64,000 bases of DNA from assembly GCF_014119005.1 (NCBI RefSeq), contig NZ_JACGYX010000004.1:186001-250000 (forward strand), written 5' to 3'. Of this stretch, positions 55,881 through 64,000 are shown piece by piece. Positions within the stretch are counted from its first letter, which is position 1. Each line of letters opens with the position of its first letter. This DNA comes from Psychrobacter sp. GP33. Lineage in GTDB: Bacteria > Pseudomonadota > Gammaproteobacteria > Pseudomonadales > Moraxellaceae. A program made the position numbers and the translations under genes. The notes under the pieces are model-generated. The model was not told where the DNA came from and made no database searches. It worked only from the letters and a program-made list of their open reading frames with translations.

Positions 55881-56675
55881 ATGATGCAAGCCACAGATTT
55901 ACGGTTGACCTTTAATCCTGGCACGCCGATTGAAAACCCTGCTTTGCGCGGTATCAATATGAATATTGCAGATGGCGAATTTGTCACTGTTATTGGTACT
56001 AATGGCGCAGGCAAATCTACATTTTTAAATGCAGTTAGCGGTACGACGCGCGTTGATAGCGGCTCGATTTTACTCAACGGCATTGACGTTACTAAAAAAA
56101 CCGCTCATCAACGTGCCCATTGGGTCGCCCGTGTTTTTCAAGATCCAATGGCTGGCACTTGTGAGGCGCTAACCATTGAAGAAAATATGGCGCTCGCCTA
56201 CAAACGTGGTGGCAAACGTGGCTTAAGCTTTGCGCTCAATCCCAATAATCGTGAACTGTTTCGTGAAAAGTTATCTGTTCTTAAATTGGGGTTAGAAAAT
56301 CGCTTGACTGACCGTATGGGTCTATTATCTGGCGGTCAACGCCAAGCCGTGAGCCTATTGATGGCATCGCTGCAACCGTCTAAAATCCTATTATTGGATG
56401 AACATACGGCAGCACTTGACCCAAAAACAGCGGCTTTTGTATTGGAATTAACCGACAAAATCGTCACTGATAATAAACTAACTACCATGATGGTTACTCA
56501 CTCCATGCAACAAGCATTGGCACATGGCACACGCACCGTGATGCTGCACCAAGGACAAGTGGTACTCGATGTGTCTGGCGATAAGCGTCAGGGCATGACT
56601 GTACATGACTTACTAGATATGTTTGAGCAAACACGCGGTGAAAAAGTTGAAGATGACAGTTTGATTTTGAGTTGA
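55881..56675 (+). CDS. ABC transporter ATP-binding protein
   Basis: 264 residues. Walker A GTNGAGKST at about 45-53, signature LLSGGQRQAVSLLMAS, Walker B KILLLDEHTAALDP (Glu after Asp, His in place of the more usual Pro), and a switch His in MVTHSMQQA. AAGGAATAA precedes the ATG. Energises the transporter with the adjacent permease and the two binding proteins. Confidence 0.92.
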   Translation: MMQATDLRLTFNPGTPIENPALRGINMNIADGEFVTVIGTNGAGKSTFLNAVSGTTRVDSGSILLNGIDVTKKTAHQRAHWVARVFQDPMAGTCEALTIEENMALAYKRGGKRGLSFALNPNNRELFREKLSVLKLGLENRLTDRMGLLSGGQRQAVSLLMASLQPSKILLLDEHTAALDPKTAAFVLELTDKIVTDNKLTTMMVTHSMQQALAHGTRTVMLHQGQVVLDVSGDKRQGMTVHDLLDMFEQTRGEKVEDDSLILS

Positions 56676-56704
56676 TTGTCTTTAAAACAGTATATATATG
56701 AATC

Positions 56705-56736
56705 AAAAAACGCCTGTCTATTAGCAGGCGTTTTTT
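56705..56736 (+). terminator. Bidirectional terminator between the ABC operon and the response regulator gene
   Basis: AAAAAACGCCTG / CAGGCGTTTTTT with an 8-base loop, between converging genes. Confidence 0.9.
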
Positions 56737-56747
56737 ATAGCGAGCAG

Positions 56748-57425
56748 TTAAGAGTCAATCAACACGAGCTTTTGTATCAACTCACTAACATGCTGCGATT
56801 CCATCTTTTTCATTACCTGCGAGCGGTGCACTTCTACTGTCCGCACCGACACCTCCAAATGATCCGCAATAATTTTATTTAAATTGCCTTGCATCAGCTC
56901 GTTTGCCACTTGTTTTTCTTTATTGGTTAACTGCGAATAAAGTGTTCGAATATAATAAAGCTTGGCACGTTTGAGTGTTAACGCTTGCGCACGAATAATC
57001 GCCTCTTGTAATCGCCGACTGTTCACTGGCTTTTCTAAATAATCTGCCGCCCCTTGTTTAAGCATATTGACCGCATCAGTAATCTCACCATTCCCTGTCA
57101 AGGCAATCAATGCCAGTGGACTATTATGTGTATTCAAATGTGCTTGTAGCGCCTGCCCGCTCATGTCTGGCAGCATTAAATCACTAATGACTACGGCTGG
57201 CATGTAAATATCAACCTGTTGCAGAAACGCCACAGCGCTTGACCAAACTTGAGTCGTAAGCCCTAAGCTGCTGACTAAGAAGTCACACGAGGTACGCACA
57301 CTTTCTTCATCATCTATAATGTGAATCATCAGCTGCTCAGCATCAGTCTCATTATACAAGCTATCATTACTATAATCAGCGACTTGCGAATTAATATCTT
57401 GATTAGGTATCTGCAAAAAAGTCAT
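56748..57425 (-). CDS. FixJ/TtrR-like response regulator
   Basis: 225 residues. The receiver domain starts after a 32-residue N-terminal stretch: acidic pocket D39-E40 (IIDDEESVR), phospho-acceptor Asp82 (ISDLMLPDMSG), Thr110 and Lys132 (LEKPVNSRRL). The C-terminal LuxR-type helix-turn-helix (about 165-215) has LTNKEKQVANELMQGNLNKI and VSVRTVEVHRSQVMKKM. This layout is that of FixJ, TodT and TtrR. 37 bases after the sensor kinase gene, so one operon. Confidence 0.92.
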   Translation of the reverse strand: MTFLQIPNQDINSQVADYSNDSLYNETDAEQLMIHIIDDEESVRTSCDFLVSSLGLTTQVWSSAVAFLQQVDIYMPAVVISDLMLPDMSGQALQAHLNTHNSPLALIALTGNGEITDAVNMLKQGAADYLEKPVNSRRLQEAIIRAQALTLKRAKLYYIRTLYSQLTNKEKQVANELMQGNLNKIIADHLEVSVRTVEVHRSQVMKKMESQHVSELIQKLVLIDS

Positions 57426-57462
57426 AACCTACCTTTTATCTTGTTTACTATTTTTAGCAGGA

Positions 57463-59643
57463 TTAACATTGAGTATTATTGTTTGTATCAACAATAATAC
57501 TCAACGGTAGATAGACTGCCACTTGCGCCCCAGACTTATTTTTTGGAGAAGACGTGCCCTCCGTTCCGCTCAATTGTACTTTACCATTTAATAAGCGCTT
57601 GATCCGCTGATACTGATGACCATGTATTGCCTTGACATGATTGAGTTCAATGGACACATCAACATTCTTCAGCTGCATAAAACCTCCAAGTGATTTGCAT
57701 AAACGCTGACAAATCCTCAATCCTAATCCTAGTCCATCTGCTTTGGTCGAGCTCAGATTATAGTGGGGTTGCTGATTGTTATTATAATTATAGTTATGAC
57801 TGCTATTTTGGTGACTGTTTTGACTGGCTGCCAATTGTGGCTCATCGAAGCCACCGGCATCATCAGTAATAAATAATCCCAGCCAGCGCGTGCCATTAAT
57901 GTCTACAGCCTGACAGCGAAATAAGATTTGGGTCGCGCCTTGCTGCTGGGCGTTCAATAGTCCATTAATCAATAACTGGTCGAGCACTAAATTGGGCAAT
58001 CGTAGCTGTGAACACTCACTAGCAAACCAAAAGCTCATGCCTCCTACCTTTTCACTCAGCAATAGCACACACTGCTGATGAATGTCGGCAATACTCACGT
58101 CAATCTCTGTAGGCTGCGACCTGCCTGCCCAACGTCTGATATTGCTAATCACCGCAGCGACACGTTCAGTCTCTGTGATGATTTGCGCCAATGCACTCTC
58201 GGTGCTACTTTTATCATCACGGTTATGTTCACTGCGAATGAGTAAGCCTTGGGCGTAGTTTTGAATCGTCGCTAATGGCTGATTAATTTCATGGGCAATC
58301 GCACCACTCATCTCACCAATAACTGCAAAACGCTCCGACTGTTGTAGCTTGTAATCATAATCACGAATCAGCTGATTTTGCTTGATGATTTGTTGCCGAC
58401 GTCGCAATGCCAGCCAACTCATCCAGCCATAATTAATTGTTGAGATGACAATCATAAAAAATAACACACCGACCCACAACCGATGCGACTTTATCCAATC
58501 TATAATATGAGCACCAAACTGTTTTTGTGACGGATGTTTTCGCATTTCATACAGAATACGCTCAGCATCGCTATTAGATTCAGGCGCTAACCAGCGTAAA
58601 TCCACACTCTTATTATTATCAAAATTATCAAATTTGGCGTTACTGTCACTACCTTGCTGAACGGCTGTAAATAAATGCTGACTCATTTGCTCTGTTAGTT
58701 CAACTGGCGCTTGACGGGTTGCCGCCAGTGTCCAATTTGGATAAATCTTAGTCGAGGATTGGCAATTAGAATCTGTCGTGACGGGATTAATCAGTCGATA
58801 TTGTGACCGCTCTATCTTGCCTTGATTTGCCATCTCCTCCATCAAGCATAGTGGCGCTATTGCCGCCTCGACTGCCCCACTTGCCAGCGTACTCAGTGTC
58901 AGCTCAATCGGATAACCGACAAACTGGGTATCATAATCACTTGAAGACACTCCGTTTTGTTGTAATAAATGCGCAATTAATAAATAACCGGCAAACGCAT
59001 CGGGGTCAACCGCCACCACTTTACGATGCTGTATATCTTGCAGTTGCTGAATGTCACTATCAGCTTTGACCCACAACGCACTAGCAATCTGCTCCATAGC
59101 ACTGGGCTGATTGATGTTGTCCGCTTTCGCCTGCTGAGTTGTTGCAAGCTCATGCTCCAACTGCTTATATAATTTATATTGCTCATCGGTTTTAAAATCT
59201 GCTTGCTTGACGTCAGATATTTTAAATTCTTGATTATTCACAGGTGTTGTATTCGCTTGCAAGGTCGCAAGCCAGCGCCAACCGGCGGTATCCATTTTTA
59301 CAAACTGTACTTGTGGACCCAATACAAAAGCAAATTTCTGCGCTTCTATTTGTTGTTGCCAATTCTCTAACGCCAATGGCACCAATATCACCGTATCGTC
59401 TTTAAGTTTTTTATTCAGTTCACTTAACCACGGCTGCCAACGTTGTTGTGCAGCAACCTCGCCCTGCGGGGCAAGCACGCCCAAATAGTAGATCTCGGCT
59501 AACGCCTGCCTTATCGGCACTATTAACAATAGCGCAAGCCCAACACTATTAAAAAGGACCGCTCTTTTTAATAATATCTTTAAATATTTTTTTAACAACG
59601 CATGCTTGATTAGCCGCTGCTTTTTATCCCACCAAAATCGCAT
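57463..59643 (-). CDS. TtrS-like sensor histidine kinase
   Basis: About 726 residues from the ATG at 59643 (the frame extends to a GTG at 59679; neither start has a good ribosome binding site). After a basic leader and a first membrane segment comes a PhnD/TtrS-type periplasmic domain (IYYLGVLAPQGEVAAQQRWQ; ASGAVEAAIAPLCLMEEM), a second membrane segment (LWVGVLFFMIVISTINYGWM), and a kinase core with GEMSGAIAHEINQPLATIQN (phospho-His about residue 450). The ATPase domain has GGFDEPQL and GLGLGLRI boxes separated by an unusual Asn/His/Tyr-rich insertion. TtrS relatives sense tetrathionate; the divergent tsdA operon supports a sulfur-oxyanion ligand. Confidence 0.85.
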   Translation of the reverse strand: MRFWWDKKQRLIKHALLKKYLKILLKRAVLFNSVGLALLLIVPIRQALAEIYYLGVLAPQGEVAAQQRWQPWLSELNKKLKDDTVILVPLALENWQQQIEAQKFAFVLGPQVQFVKMDTAGWRWLATLQANTTPVNNQEFKISDVKQADFKTDEQYKLYKQLEHELATTQQAKADNINQPSAMEQIASALWVKADSDIQQLQDIQHRKVVAVDPDAFAGYLLIAHLLQQNGVSSSDYDTQFVGYPIELTLSTLASGAVEAAIAPLCLMEEMANQGKIERSQYRLINPVTTDSNCQSSTKIYPNWTLAATRQAPVELTEQMSQHLFTAVQQGSDSNAKFDNFDNNKSVDLRWLAPESNSDAERILYEMRKHPSQKQFGAHIIDWIKSHRLWVGVLFFMIVISTINYGWMSWLALRRRQQIIKQNQLIRDYDYKLQQSERFAVIGEMSGAIAHEINQPLATIQNYAQGLLIRSEHNRDDKSSTESALAQIITETERVAAVISNIRRWAGRSQPTEIDVSIADIHQQCVLLLSEKVGGMSFWFASECSQLRLPNLVLDQLLINGLLNAQQQGATQILFRCQAVDINGTRWLGLFITDDAGGFDEPQLAASQNSHQNSSHNYNYNNNQQPHYNLSSTKADGLGLGLRICQRLCKSLGGFMQLKNVDVSIELNHVKAIHGHQYQRIKRLLNGKVQLSGTEGTSSPKNKSGAQVAVYLPLSIIVDTNNNTQC

Positions 59644-59679
59644 CAACAACAAAACCTTATAATTAATGTGGTTTTCCAC

Positions 59680-59855
59680 AATATCACTATGTTACGCTTT
59701 ATCCTATACTGTATAGCAAGATTGTATCTTTTCATAAGTTCGCTTAAAAATACCCATGCTCAAAAGTACTTGTTCTTAAAAATATTTATGATAAAGCACT
59801 TATGGCTAAGCTAATGAAAAAGAGCAACAACTATTTTATTATGGAGGGCGTGCTT
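59680..59855. promoter_or_regulatory. Divergent control region between the sensor kinase and the cytochrome-tsdA operon
   Basis: The 13-base palindrome CTATAC-t-GTATAG is at 59704-59716, with a second short palindrome AAGTACTT at 59764-59771. Either could be the site of the adjacent FixJ-type regulator. Confidence 0.4.
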
Positions 59856-61232
59856 GTGAAAAAGTGGTCATCAATTATACTGATTGCAGCGGTCATCGGC
59901 TTAGCGTTGGCATTTATGATTGGGCAAATGCTGCCCAATATGCGCACATCGCATAGCGATCTTGAGGTCAATATCGCTGACCCTGCGTTGATTAAGCAAG
60001 GTGAATATGTGGCGCGTACCGCCGACTGTGTGGCATGTCATACGGTACTCGGTGGCGAAGATTATGCCGGTGGTCTGCCGATGCTGACCCCACTTGGCGC
60101 GATTTACTCTACCAATATTACCCCTGATAAAGCGACTGGTATCGGCAACTATACCTTTAATGACTTTAAAAATGCGGTGAAACACGGTGTCGCCCCAAGT
60201 AATAAAGCGCTATATCCTGCCATGCCTTATCCTTCTTATCAAATCATGCCAGATGATGACATGGCAGCGATGTATGCTTACTTTATGTCGGATGTTAAAG
60301 CTGTTAACAAGCCAAACTTAAAAGGTGAATTACCTCCAGTTGCCAACTGGCGCTGGCCATTGGCGTATTGGCAAGTATTGTTTGACCGTAAACGCGATTT
60401 TGTCCCAGAAACCGATGATGCGGTTATCGCTCGTGGTCAGTACCTCGTTGAAGGTCCTGGACATTGTGGCTCTTGCCATACCGAGCGCGGAATTGGTTTC
60501 CAAGAAATTGCTTTGACCAATGCCGATTCAGATGAATATCTAAGCGGTGCGGTCATCGATGGTTGGCGCGCCAAAAGTATTCGCGGTGAACATCGCGGCT
60601 TAGGAACATGGACAATTGCCGAGCTCAATGACTTCTTTAAAACCGGTCGCACCGATACCACTGCCGCCTTTGGCGCGATGGCGGAAGTGGTTGAGCACAG
60701 TACCCAATATATGACAGACACAGACTTAAATGCTATGTCAACCTATCTAAAAACGCTTACACCTGCACCAAATAAAGAAGTAAAACTACCGGTGAAAAAA
60801 GACGTTACCACTGAAAAGTTATTAGCAGGTAACTACGATTCACGCGGCGCTCTGCTTTATGTTGAATACTGTACCGTTTGTCACCGTGCCGATGGCAAAG
60901 GCGTGCCACGTATCTTCCCAGCCCTTGATGGCAATAGTGCTGTTTATGCCAAAAATGCAGACTCGGTATTACAAATCACCCTCGGTGGTGGACGCATGCC
61001 AGAAACACCGCATGACCGCATGGCATTTACCATGCCAGAATTTACCAACCTTGCCGATGCCGATATTGCAGAAGTGGTGAATTACGTGCGCAACAGTTGG
61101 ACGAATCAAGCGCCTGAAATCACGGTTACTGATGTGGTGAAAATGCGCGCATTCCTTGCCAAAAAGCCAAAAACAGGGACGGATATCGCCCCAGATTTAA
61201 GCCTTGATGCTGCTGTAAAAGGAGCAAAATAA
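59856..61232 (+). CDS. Membrane-anchored triheme cytochrome c, partner of TsdA
   Basis: 458 residues from the GTG at 59856, chosen because GGAGGG lies exactly seven bases upstream and the protein then opens with a clean signal anchor (KKWSSIILIAAVIGLALAFM); the frame extends to an ATG at 59802 without a ribosome binding site. Three c-type heme sites, CVACH (58-62), CGSCH (204-208) and CTVCH (339-343), sit in three cytochrome domains, a layout seen in alcohol and gluconate dehydrogenase cytochrome subunits. No dehydrogenase partner follows; tsdA overlaps its stop by one base. It probably exchanges electrons between TsdA and the quinone pool or oxidases. Confidence 0.88.
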   Translation: MKKWSSIILIAAVIGLALAFMIGQMLPNMRTSHSDLEVNIADPALIKQGEYVARTADCVACHTVLGGEDYAGGLPMLTPLGAIYSTNITPDKATGIGNYTFNDFKNAVKHGVAPSNKALYPAMPYPSYQIMPDDDMAAMYAYFMSDVKAVNKPNLKGELPPVANWRWPLAYWQVLFDRKRDFVPETDDAVIARGQYLVEGPGHCGSCHTERGIGFQEIALTNADSDEYLSGAVIDGWRAKSIRGEHRGLGTWTIAELNDFFKTGRTDTTAAFGAMAEVVEHSTQYMTDTDLNAMSTYLKTLTPAPNKEVKLPVKKDVTTEKLLAGNYDSRGALLYVEYCTVCHRADGKGVPRIFPALDGNSAVYAKNADSVLQITLGGGRMPETPHDRMAFTMPEFTNLADADIAEVVNYVRNSWTNQAPEITVTDVVKMRAFLAKKPKTGTDIAPDLSLDAAVKGAK

Positions 61233-62149
61233 TGAACACTTTACCTAAAAACTTATCTAACGTTGCCGTATTGACTGCCGCTGTGTTCGTCATTGGTATT
61301 AGTGGTTGCTCGCAACCTGAACCGACCGAGCGTAACCCCGTTGAATATAGACTGGTCACCGCTGACGATGCCAATGAAGATATTGGCTCCTATGTGTTGC
61401 CACAAGACACCTCGATTGCCGATGAGCCAAACGCCAAGCAAATTATGTATGGCAAACGCTTACTCAATGAAACCAAGCGTTTATTGCCTGACAATGTTGG
61501 CGCTCAGATGAACTGCAACAGCTGTCATATTGGTCAAGGTAAAATTCCACTAGGCGACCCATACATCAACAGTCATAATTTTTATCCTCGCGTCATGCCA
61601 CGTGCCGGTGTAGAAATTGATTTGACCAAGCGTATCAACGGCTGTTTCCAACGCTCCATGAATGGCAAGCCGTTAAAGCCTGACTCAGAAGAAATGCTAT
61701 CAATTTTAGCTTATATGGAATGGTTGGCACAAAAAACGCCAAAAGCCCAAAAGGTCAACATTGATAACGCGGGTAAAGTGGATGAATCATTGATACCCGA
61801 CCCTGTACATGGTGAAAAAATCTACCATGCCCAGTGTGCCACCTGTCATGGTGACAATGGCGAAGGCATCAAAGACAGCCGCGGTGATATCGTCTTCCCA
61901 CCGCTGTGGGGCGATGAATCCTTTAACATTGGCGCCGGTATGGCACGTACTTATAAAGCTGCAGCATTCGTTAAGTACAACATGCCAATGGGCATCCAAA
62001 CCCAAGGTTTATGGGGTCATGGCAACGTCTTAAGCGACCAAGACGCTGTCGATGTTGCAGAGTTCTTTACCCACATGCCACGCCCTGACTTTGCTAAAAA
62101 GGACGGTGACTGGCCAACTGCGAAAAGACCAAAAGATGCGCGTTATTAA
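61232..62149 (+). CDS. tsdA: Thiosulfate dehydrogenase / tetrathionate reductase TsdA
   Basis: A 305-residue diheme cytochrome c with a lipobox (IGISGCS, Cys26), so probably a periplasm-facing lipoprotein. Heme 1 is CNSCH (95-99), and the characteristic axial cysteine is Cys138 in RINGCFQRSMNGKPL, the His/Cys ligation unique to TsdA. Heme 2 is CATCH (202-206), with the candidate distal ligand Met251 in VKYNMPMG. VFPPLWGDESFNIGAGMART is also diagnostic. The enzyme couples two thiosulfates to tetrathionate and can run in reverse. Its start overlaps the cytochrome stop (TAATG) and GGAG precedes it. Confidence 0.93.
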   Translation: MNTLPKNLSNVAVLTAAVFVIGISGCSQPEPTERNPVEYRLVTADDANEDIGSYVLPQDTSIADEPNAKQIMYGKRLLNETKRLLPDNVGAQMNCNSCHIGQGKIPLGDPYINSHNFYPRVMPRAGVEIDLTKRINGCFQRSMNGKPLKPDSEEMLSILAYMEWLAQKTPKAQKVNIDNAGKVDESLIPDPVHGEKIYHAQCATCHGDNGEGIKDSRGDIVFPPLWGDESFNIGAGMARTYKAAAFVKYNMPMGIQTQGLWGHGNVLSDQDAVDVAEFFTHMPRPDFAKKDGDWPTAKRPKDARY

Positions 62150-62206
62150 ATTCTACTCATAGCTTCATAACGCAGTCTTATAAAGCAACCTATTAATATA
62201 GTCCAC

Positions 62207-62244
62207 AAAAAATCTCAAGTGTTTAATAACCTTGAGGTTTTTTT
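62207..62244 (+). terminator. Intrinsic terminator after tsdA
   Basis: AAATCTCAAG / CTTGAGGTTT stem, 11-base loop, then a T tract; separates tsdA from the oxidoreductase gene. Confidence 0.82.
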
Positions 62245-62377
62245 ATTTCCTAAATGTCTATTAGTACAAAACTAACAATACGATAAAGTTGCAATTTTTT
62301 ACTGGTTATTCTATAGATATCATTTAGTATTATTTAGTAATCACCATTTATCTATTTACTCACTTACGAGGTCTATC

Positions 62378-64000
62378 ATGCGCAAAATTCCTGTTTATAC
62401 GCACCCTGCAGCGGGCTGGCCTGCGCTGATTGCCTCCACTCGTAAGCTGATGGATTACAAGGCGTTTTTACGCGGTAGTATAAGCGTATTAGGCAGCAAT
62501 CAACCCAAAGGCGGATTTGATTGCCCGGGCTGCGCATGGCCTGATCACAAAAGTCATAAAACACTCGATGTTTGTGAAACTGGTATTAAAGTAATTGCCA
62601 GTGAAGCCATGTCAACACGTGCTGATGCGGCATTTTTTGCAAAGCATACGGTGACTGAGCTACAAGGGTGGTCGGGTTATGAGCTTGAGCATAGCGGACG
62701 TTTATCAGAGCCACTTTATTATAATGCGACAGAAGAGCGTTACTTGCCCATTTCTTGGCAGAGCGCTTACACACTTATCGCGGAGCAGCTAAAGGGTCTC
62801 AACTCACCGAATGACGCTTTATTCTATACTTCAGGGCGCGTCACCAATGAGCCGGCTTTTATGTATCAGTTGTTTGTCCGTCGTTTTGGGACGAATAATT
62901 TGCCCGATTGCTCCAACATGTGTCATGAACCGACGTCGGTAATGTTAGGTAAGCAGTTGGGCATTGGCAAAGCGACTGTGGTGTTAGAGGACTTTGAGCA
63001 AGCCAAGCTGATTATCATGTTTGGGCAAAATCCAGCAACCAATCACCCACGAATGCTAGAGATGCTCGCCCATGCACACAAGCAGGGCTGTCGGATTATT
63101 TCTGTCAATCCTATGCGCGAACAAGGCTTACGTAAATTTAGAAACCCACAAAAACCAACTCACATGGCAGCAGGTCAAAGCGATGACATGGTCGATGAGG
63201 TGATTCAAATCCAAATCGGCGGTGATGCCGCACTATTAACCGGCATGGCAAAATGGCTGATTAAGAATAATAAAATTAATAACGATTTTATCCAAATACA
63301 TACCTCAGGATTTGAGCCGCTAAAGCAGTGGCTTGAGCAGCAATCTTGGGCAGATATTGAGCGGGGCTGTGGTATCGCTCAGGCAGATATTATTAATCTC
63401 GCACGCTTGGTTGCCAACAGTCCAGCAACCATTTGCACGTGGGGTATGGGCATTACTCAGCACGTGCAAGGCGATGACAATGTCGCCATGATTACCAACT
63501 TATTGCTATTGATGGGTATGATTGGCATTGACGGTGCAGGCGCATCGCCAATTCGCGGACATTCCAACGTGCAAGGCGATCGGACGATGGGTATCCATGA
63601 GCGCCCTAAACAGAGCTTACTCGACACCCTTGAGCGCGTTTTTAACCGTCCAATGCCGCAAGAGGACGGTCTTGATGTCATTGCGGGAGCAAAGGCAATG
63701 ATAGCGGGTGATATTAAAGTCTTTATGAGTATGGGCGGCAACTTTTCGGTTGCTGCGCCTGATACCAGTACCATTCAACAGGCATTAACCCAAAATCAGC
63801 TTAATATTTTTGTGGCGACTAAGCTTAATGAAACCATGCTCTATCCAGGTAAGAATAATCTGATTTTACCTTGCATTGGTCGTACCGAACGCTTAATCAC
63901 CGCTCATGGCGAGCAGTTTGCCACCATTGAAGATTCTATGTGCAAGATTGTGCGCACTCAAGGTAGTCTAAAACCCATTAGCGATACGCTAAAATCTGAG
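62378..64000 (+). CDS. FdhF/YdeP-type molybdopterin oxidoreductase, 3' end outside the window
   Basis: 541 codons are visible with no stop before the window edge; family members are about 750-800 residues. GAGG lies eight bases before the ATG. Diagnostic features are GGFDCPGCAWPDHKSH near residue 50, as in the YdeP subgroup, ALFYTSGRVTNEPAFMYQLF, NLPDCSNMCHEPTSVMLG where other formate dehydrogenases carry (seleno)cysteine, and IRGHSNVQGDRTMGI in the cofactor-binding part. Substrate is uncertain; a formate dehydrogenase would often be paired with fdhD. Its own promoter should lie in the 62245-62377 gap. Confidence 0.88.
   Translation, partial: MRKIPVYTHPAAGWPALIASTRKLMDYKAFLRGSISVLGSNQPKGGFDCPGCAWPDHKSHKTLDVCETGIKVIASEAMSTRADAAFFAKHTVTELQGWSGYELEHSGRLSEPLYYNATEERYLPISWQSAYTLIAEQLKGLNSPNDALFYTSGRVTNEPAFMYQLFVRRFGTNNLPDCSNMCHEPTSVMLGKQLGIGKATVVLEDFEQAKLIIMFGQNPATNHPRMLEMLAHAHKQGCRIISVNPMREQGLRKFRNPQKPTHMAAGQSDDMVDEVIQIQIGGDAALLTGMAKWLIKNNKINNDFIQIHTSGFEPLKQWLEQQSWADIERGCGIAQADIINLARLVANSPATICTWGMGITQHVQGDDNVAMITNLLLLMGMIGIDGAGASPIRGHSNVQGDRTMGIHERPKQSLLDTLERVFNRPMPQEDGLDVIAGAKAMIAGDIKVFMSMGGNFSVAAPDTSTIQQALTQNQLNIFVATKLNETMLYPGKNNLILPCIGRTERLITAHGEQFATIEDSMCKIVRTQGSLKPISDTLKSE

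Noticed and set aside
1-64000. CRISPR array, insertion sequence, prophage or defence island
   Set aside because: No regularly spaced repeats, transposase, integrase, restriction or phage structural genes were seen; the window is mostly housekeeping genes.

Overview
The window looks like chromosomal DNA of a moderately AT-rich, aerobic gammaproteobacterium of the Moraxellaceae, most likely Psychrobacter. Three things point there: gene content (a PetABC bc1 complex followed by sspAB, type II secretion pseudopilins, FadL-type porins, a DUF1852/core-MetE methionine synthase pair), Asn-rich low-complexity protein segments, and compact operons separated by classic intrinsic terminators. No insertion sequence, prophage, CRISPR array or rRNA was seen. 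The only sign of an old insertion is a stretch of decayed reading frames just behind a tRNA-Leu gene.

Layout. 1-4.5 kb: end of a phosphodiester glycosidase-like lipoprotein, ychF, dgt and a FabR-like TetR regulator. 4.5-7.8 kb (minus strand): the type II secretion minor pseudopilins gspH-I-J-K. 7.9-11.7 kb: a TetR regulator, tatD, trmO and fpr. 11.9-15.5 kb: tRNA-Leu(CAA), gene remnants, and the mesX-mesD-flavin reductase operon, a folate- and cobalamin-independent methionine synthase system. 15.8-24.6 kb: an unknown acidic protein, dinB, queA, a FimV-like protein apparently split over two genes, an asparaginase, truA and infA. 24.9-31.9 kb: an L,D-transpeptidase, then leuC-leuD-(lipoprotein)-leuB with a divergent LysR gene. 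32-37.7 kb: putP, two tandem FadL-type outer membrane proteins and slyX. 38-48.9 kb: uup, petABC, sspAB, dcd, apbC, mgtE and a 3-hydroxybutyrate dehydrogenase. 50-56.7 kb: metG and a PF04392-type ABC transporter with two binding proteins. 56.7-64 kb: a TtrSR-like two-component system divergent from a triheme cytochrome c and TsdA, then the 5' part of a YdeP-type molybdopterin oxidoreductase that runs off the window.

Two regions carry the most interesting biology. The first is mesX-mesD-flavin reductase. MesD is a core methionine synthase lacking the folate-binding half, and MesX (DUF1852) is its required partner in an oxygen-dependent reaction whose methyl donor is unknown as far as I know; the adjacent flavin reductase is a plausible third component. 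The second is the tail of the window. A sensor kinase with a TtrS/PhnD-like periplasmic domain and its FixJ-type regulator are divergent from a membrane-anchored triheme cytochrome that overlaps tsdA by one base. This suggests a thiosulfate/tetrathionate-sensing redox module with a non-standard electron partner for TsdA.

All calls come from reading the sequence and from knowledge of the families; no similarity search was run.
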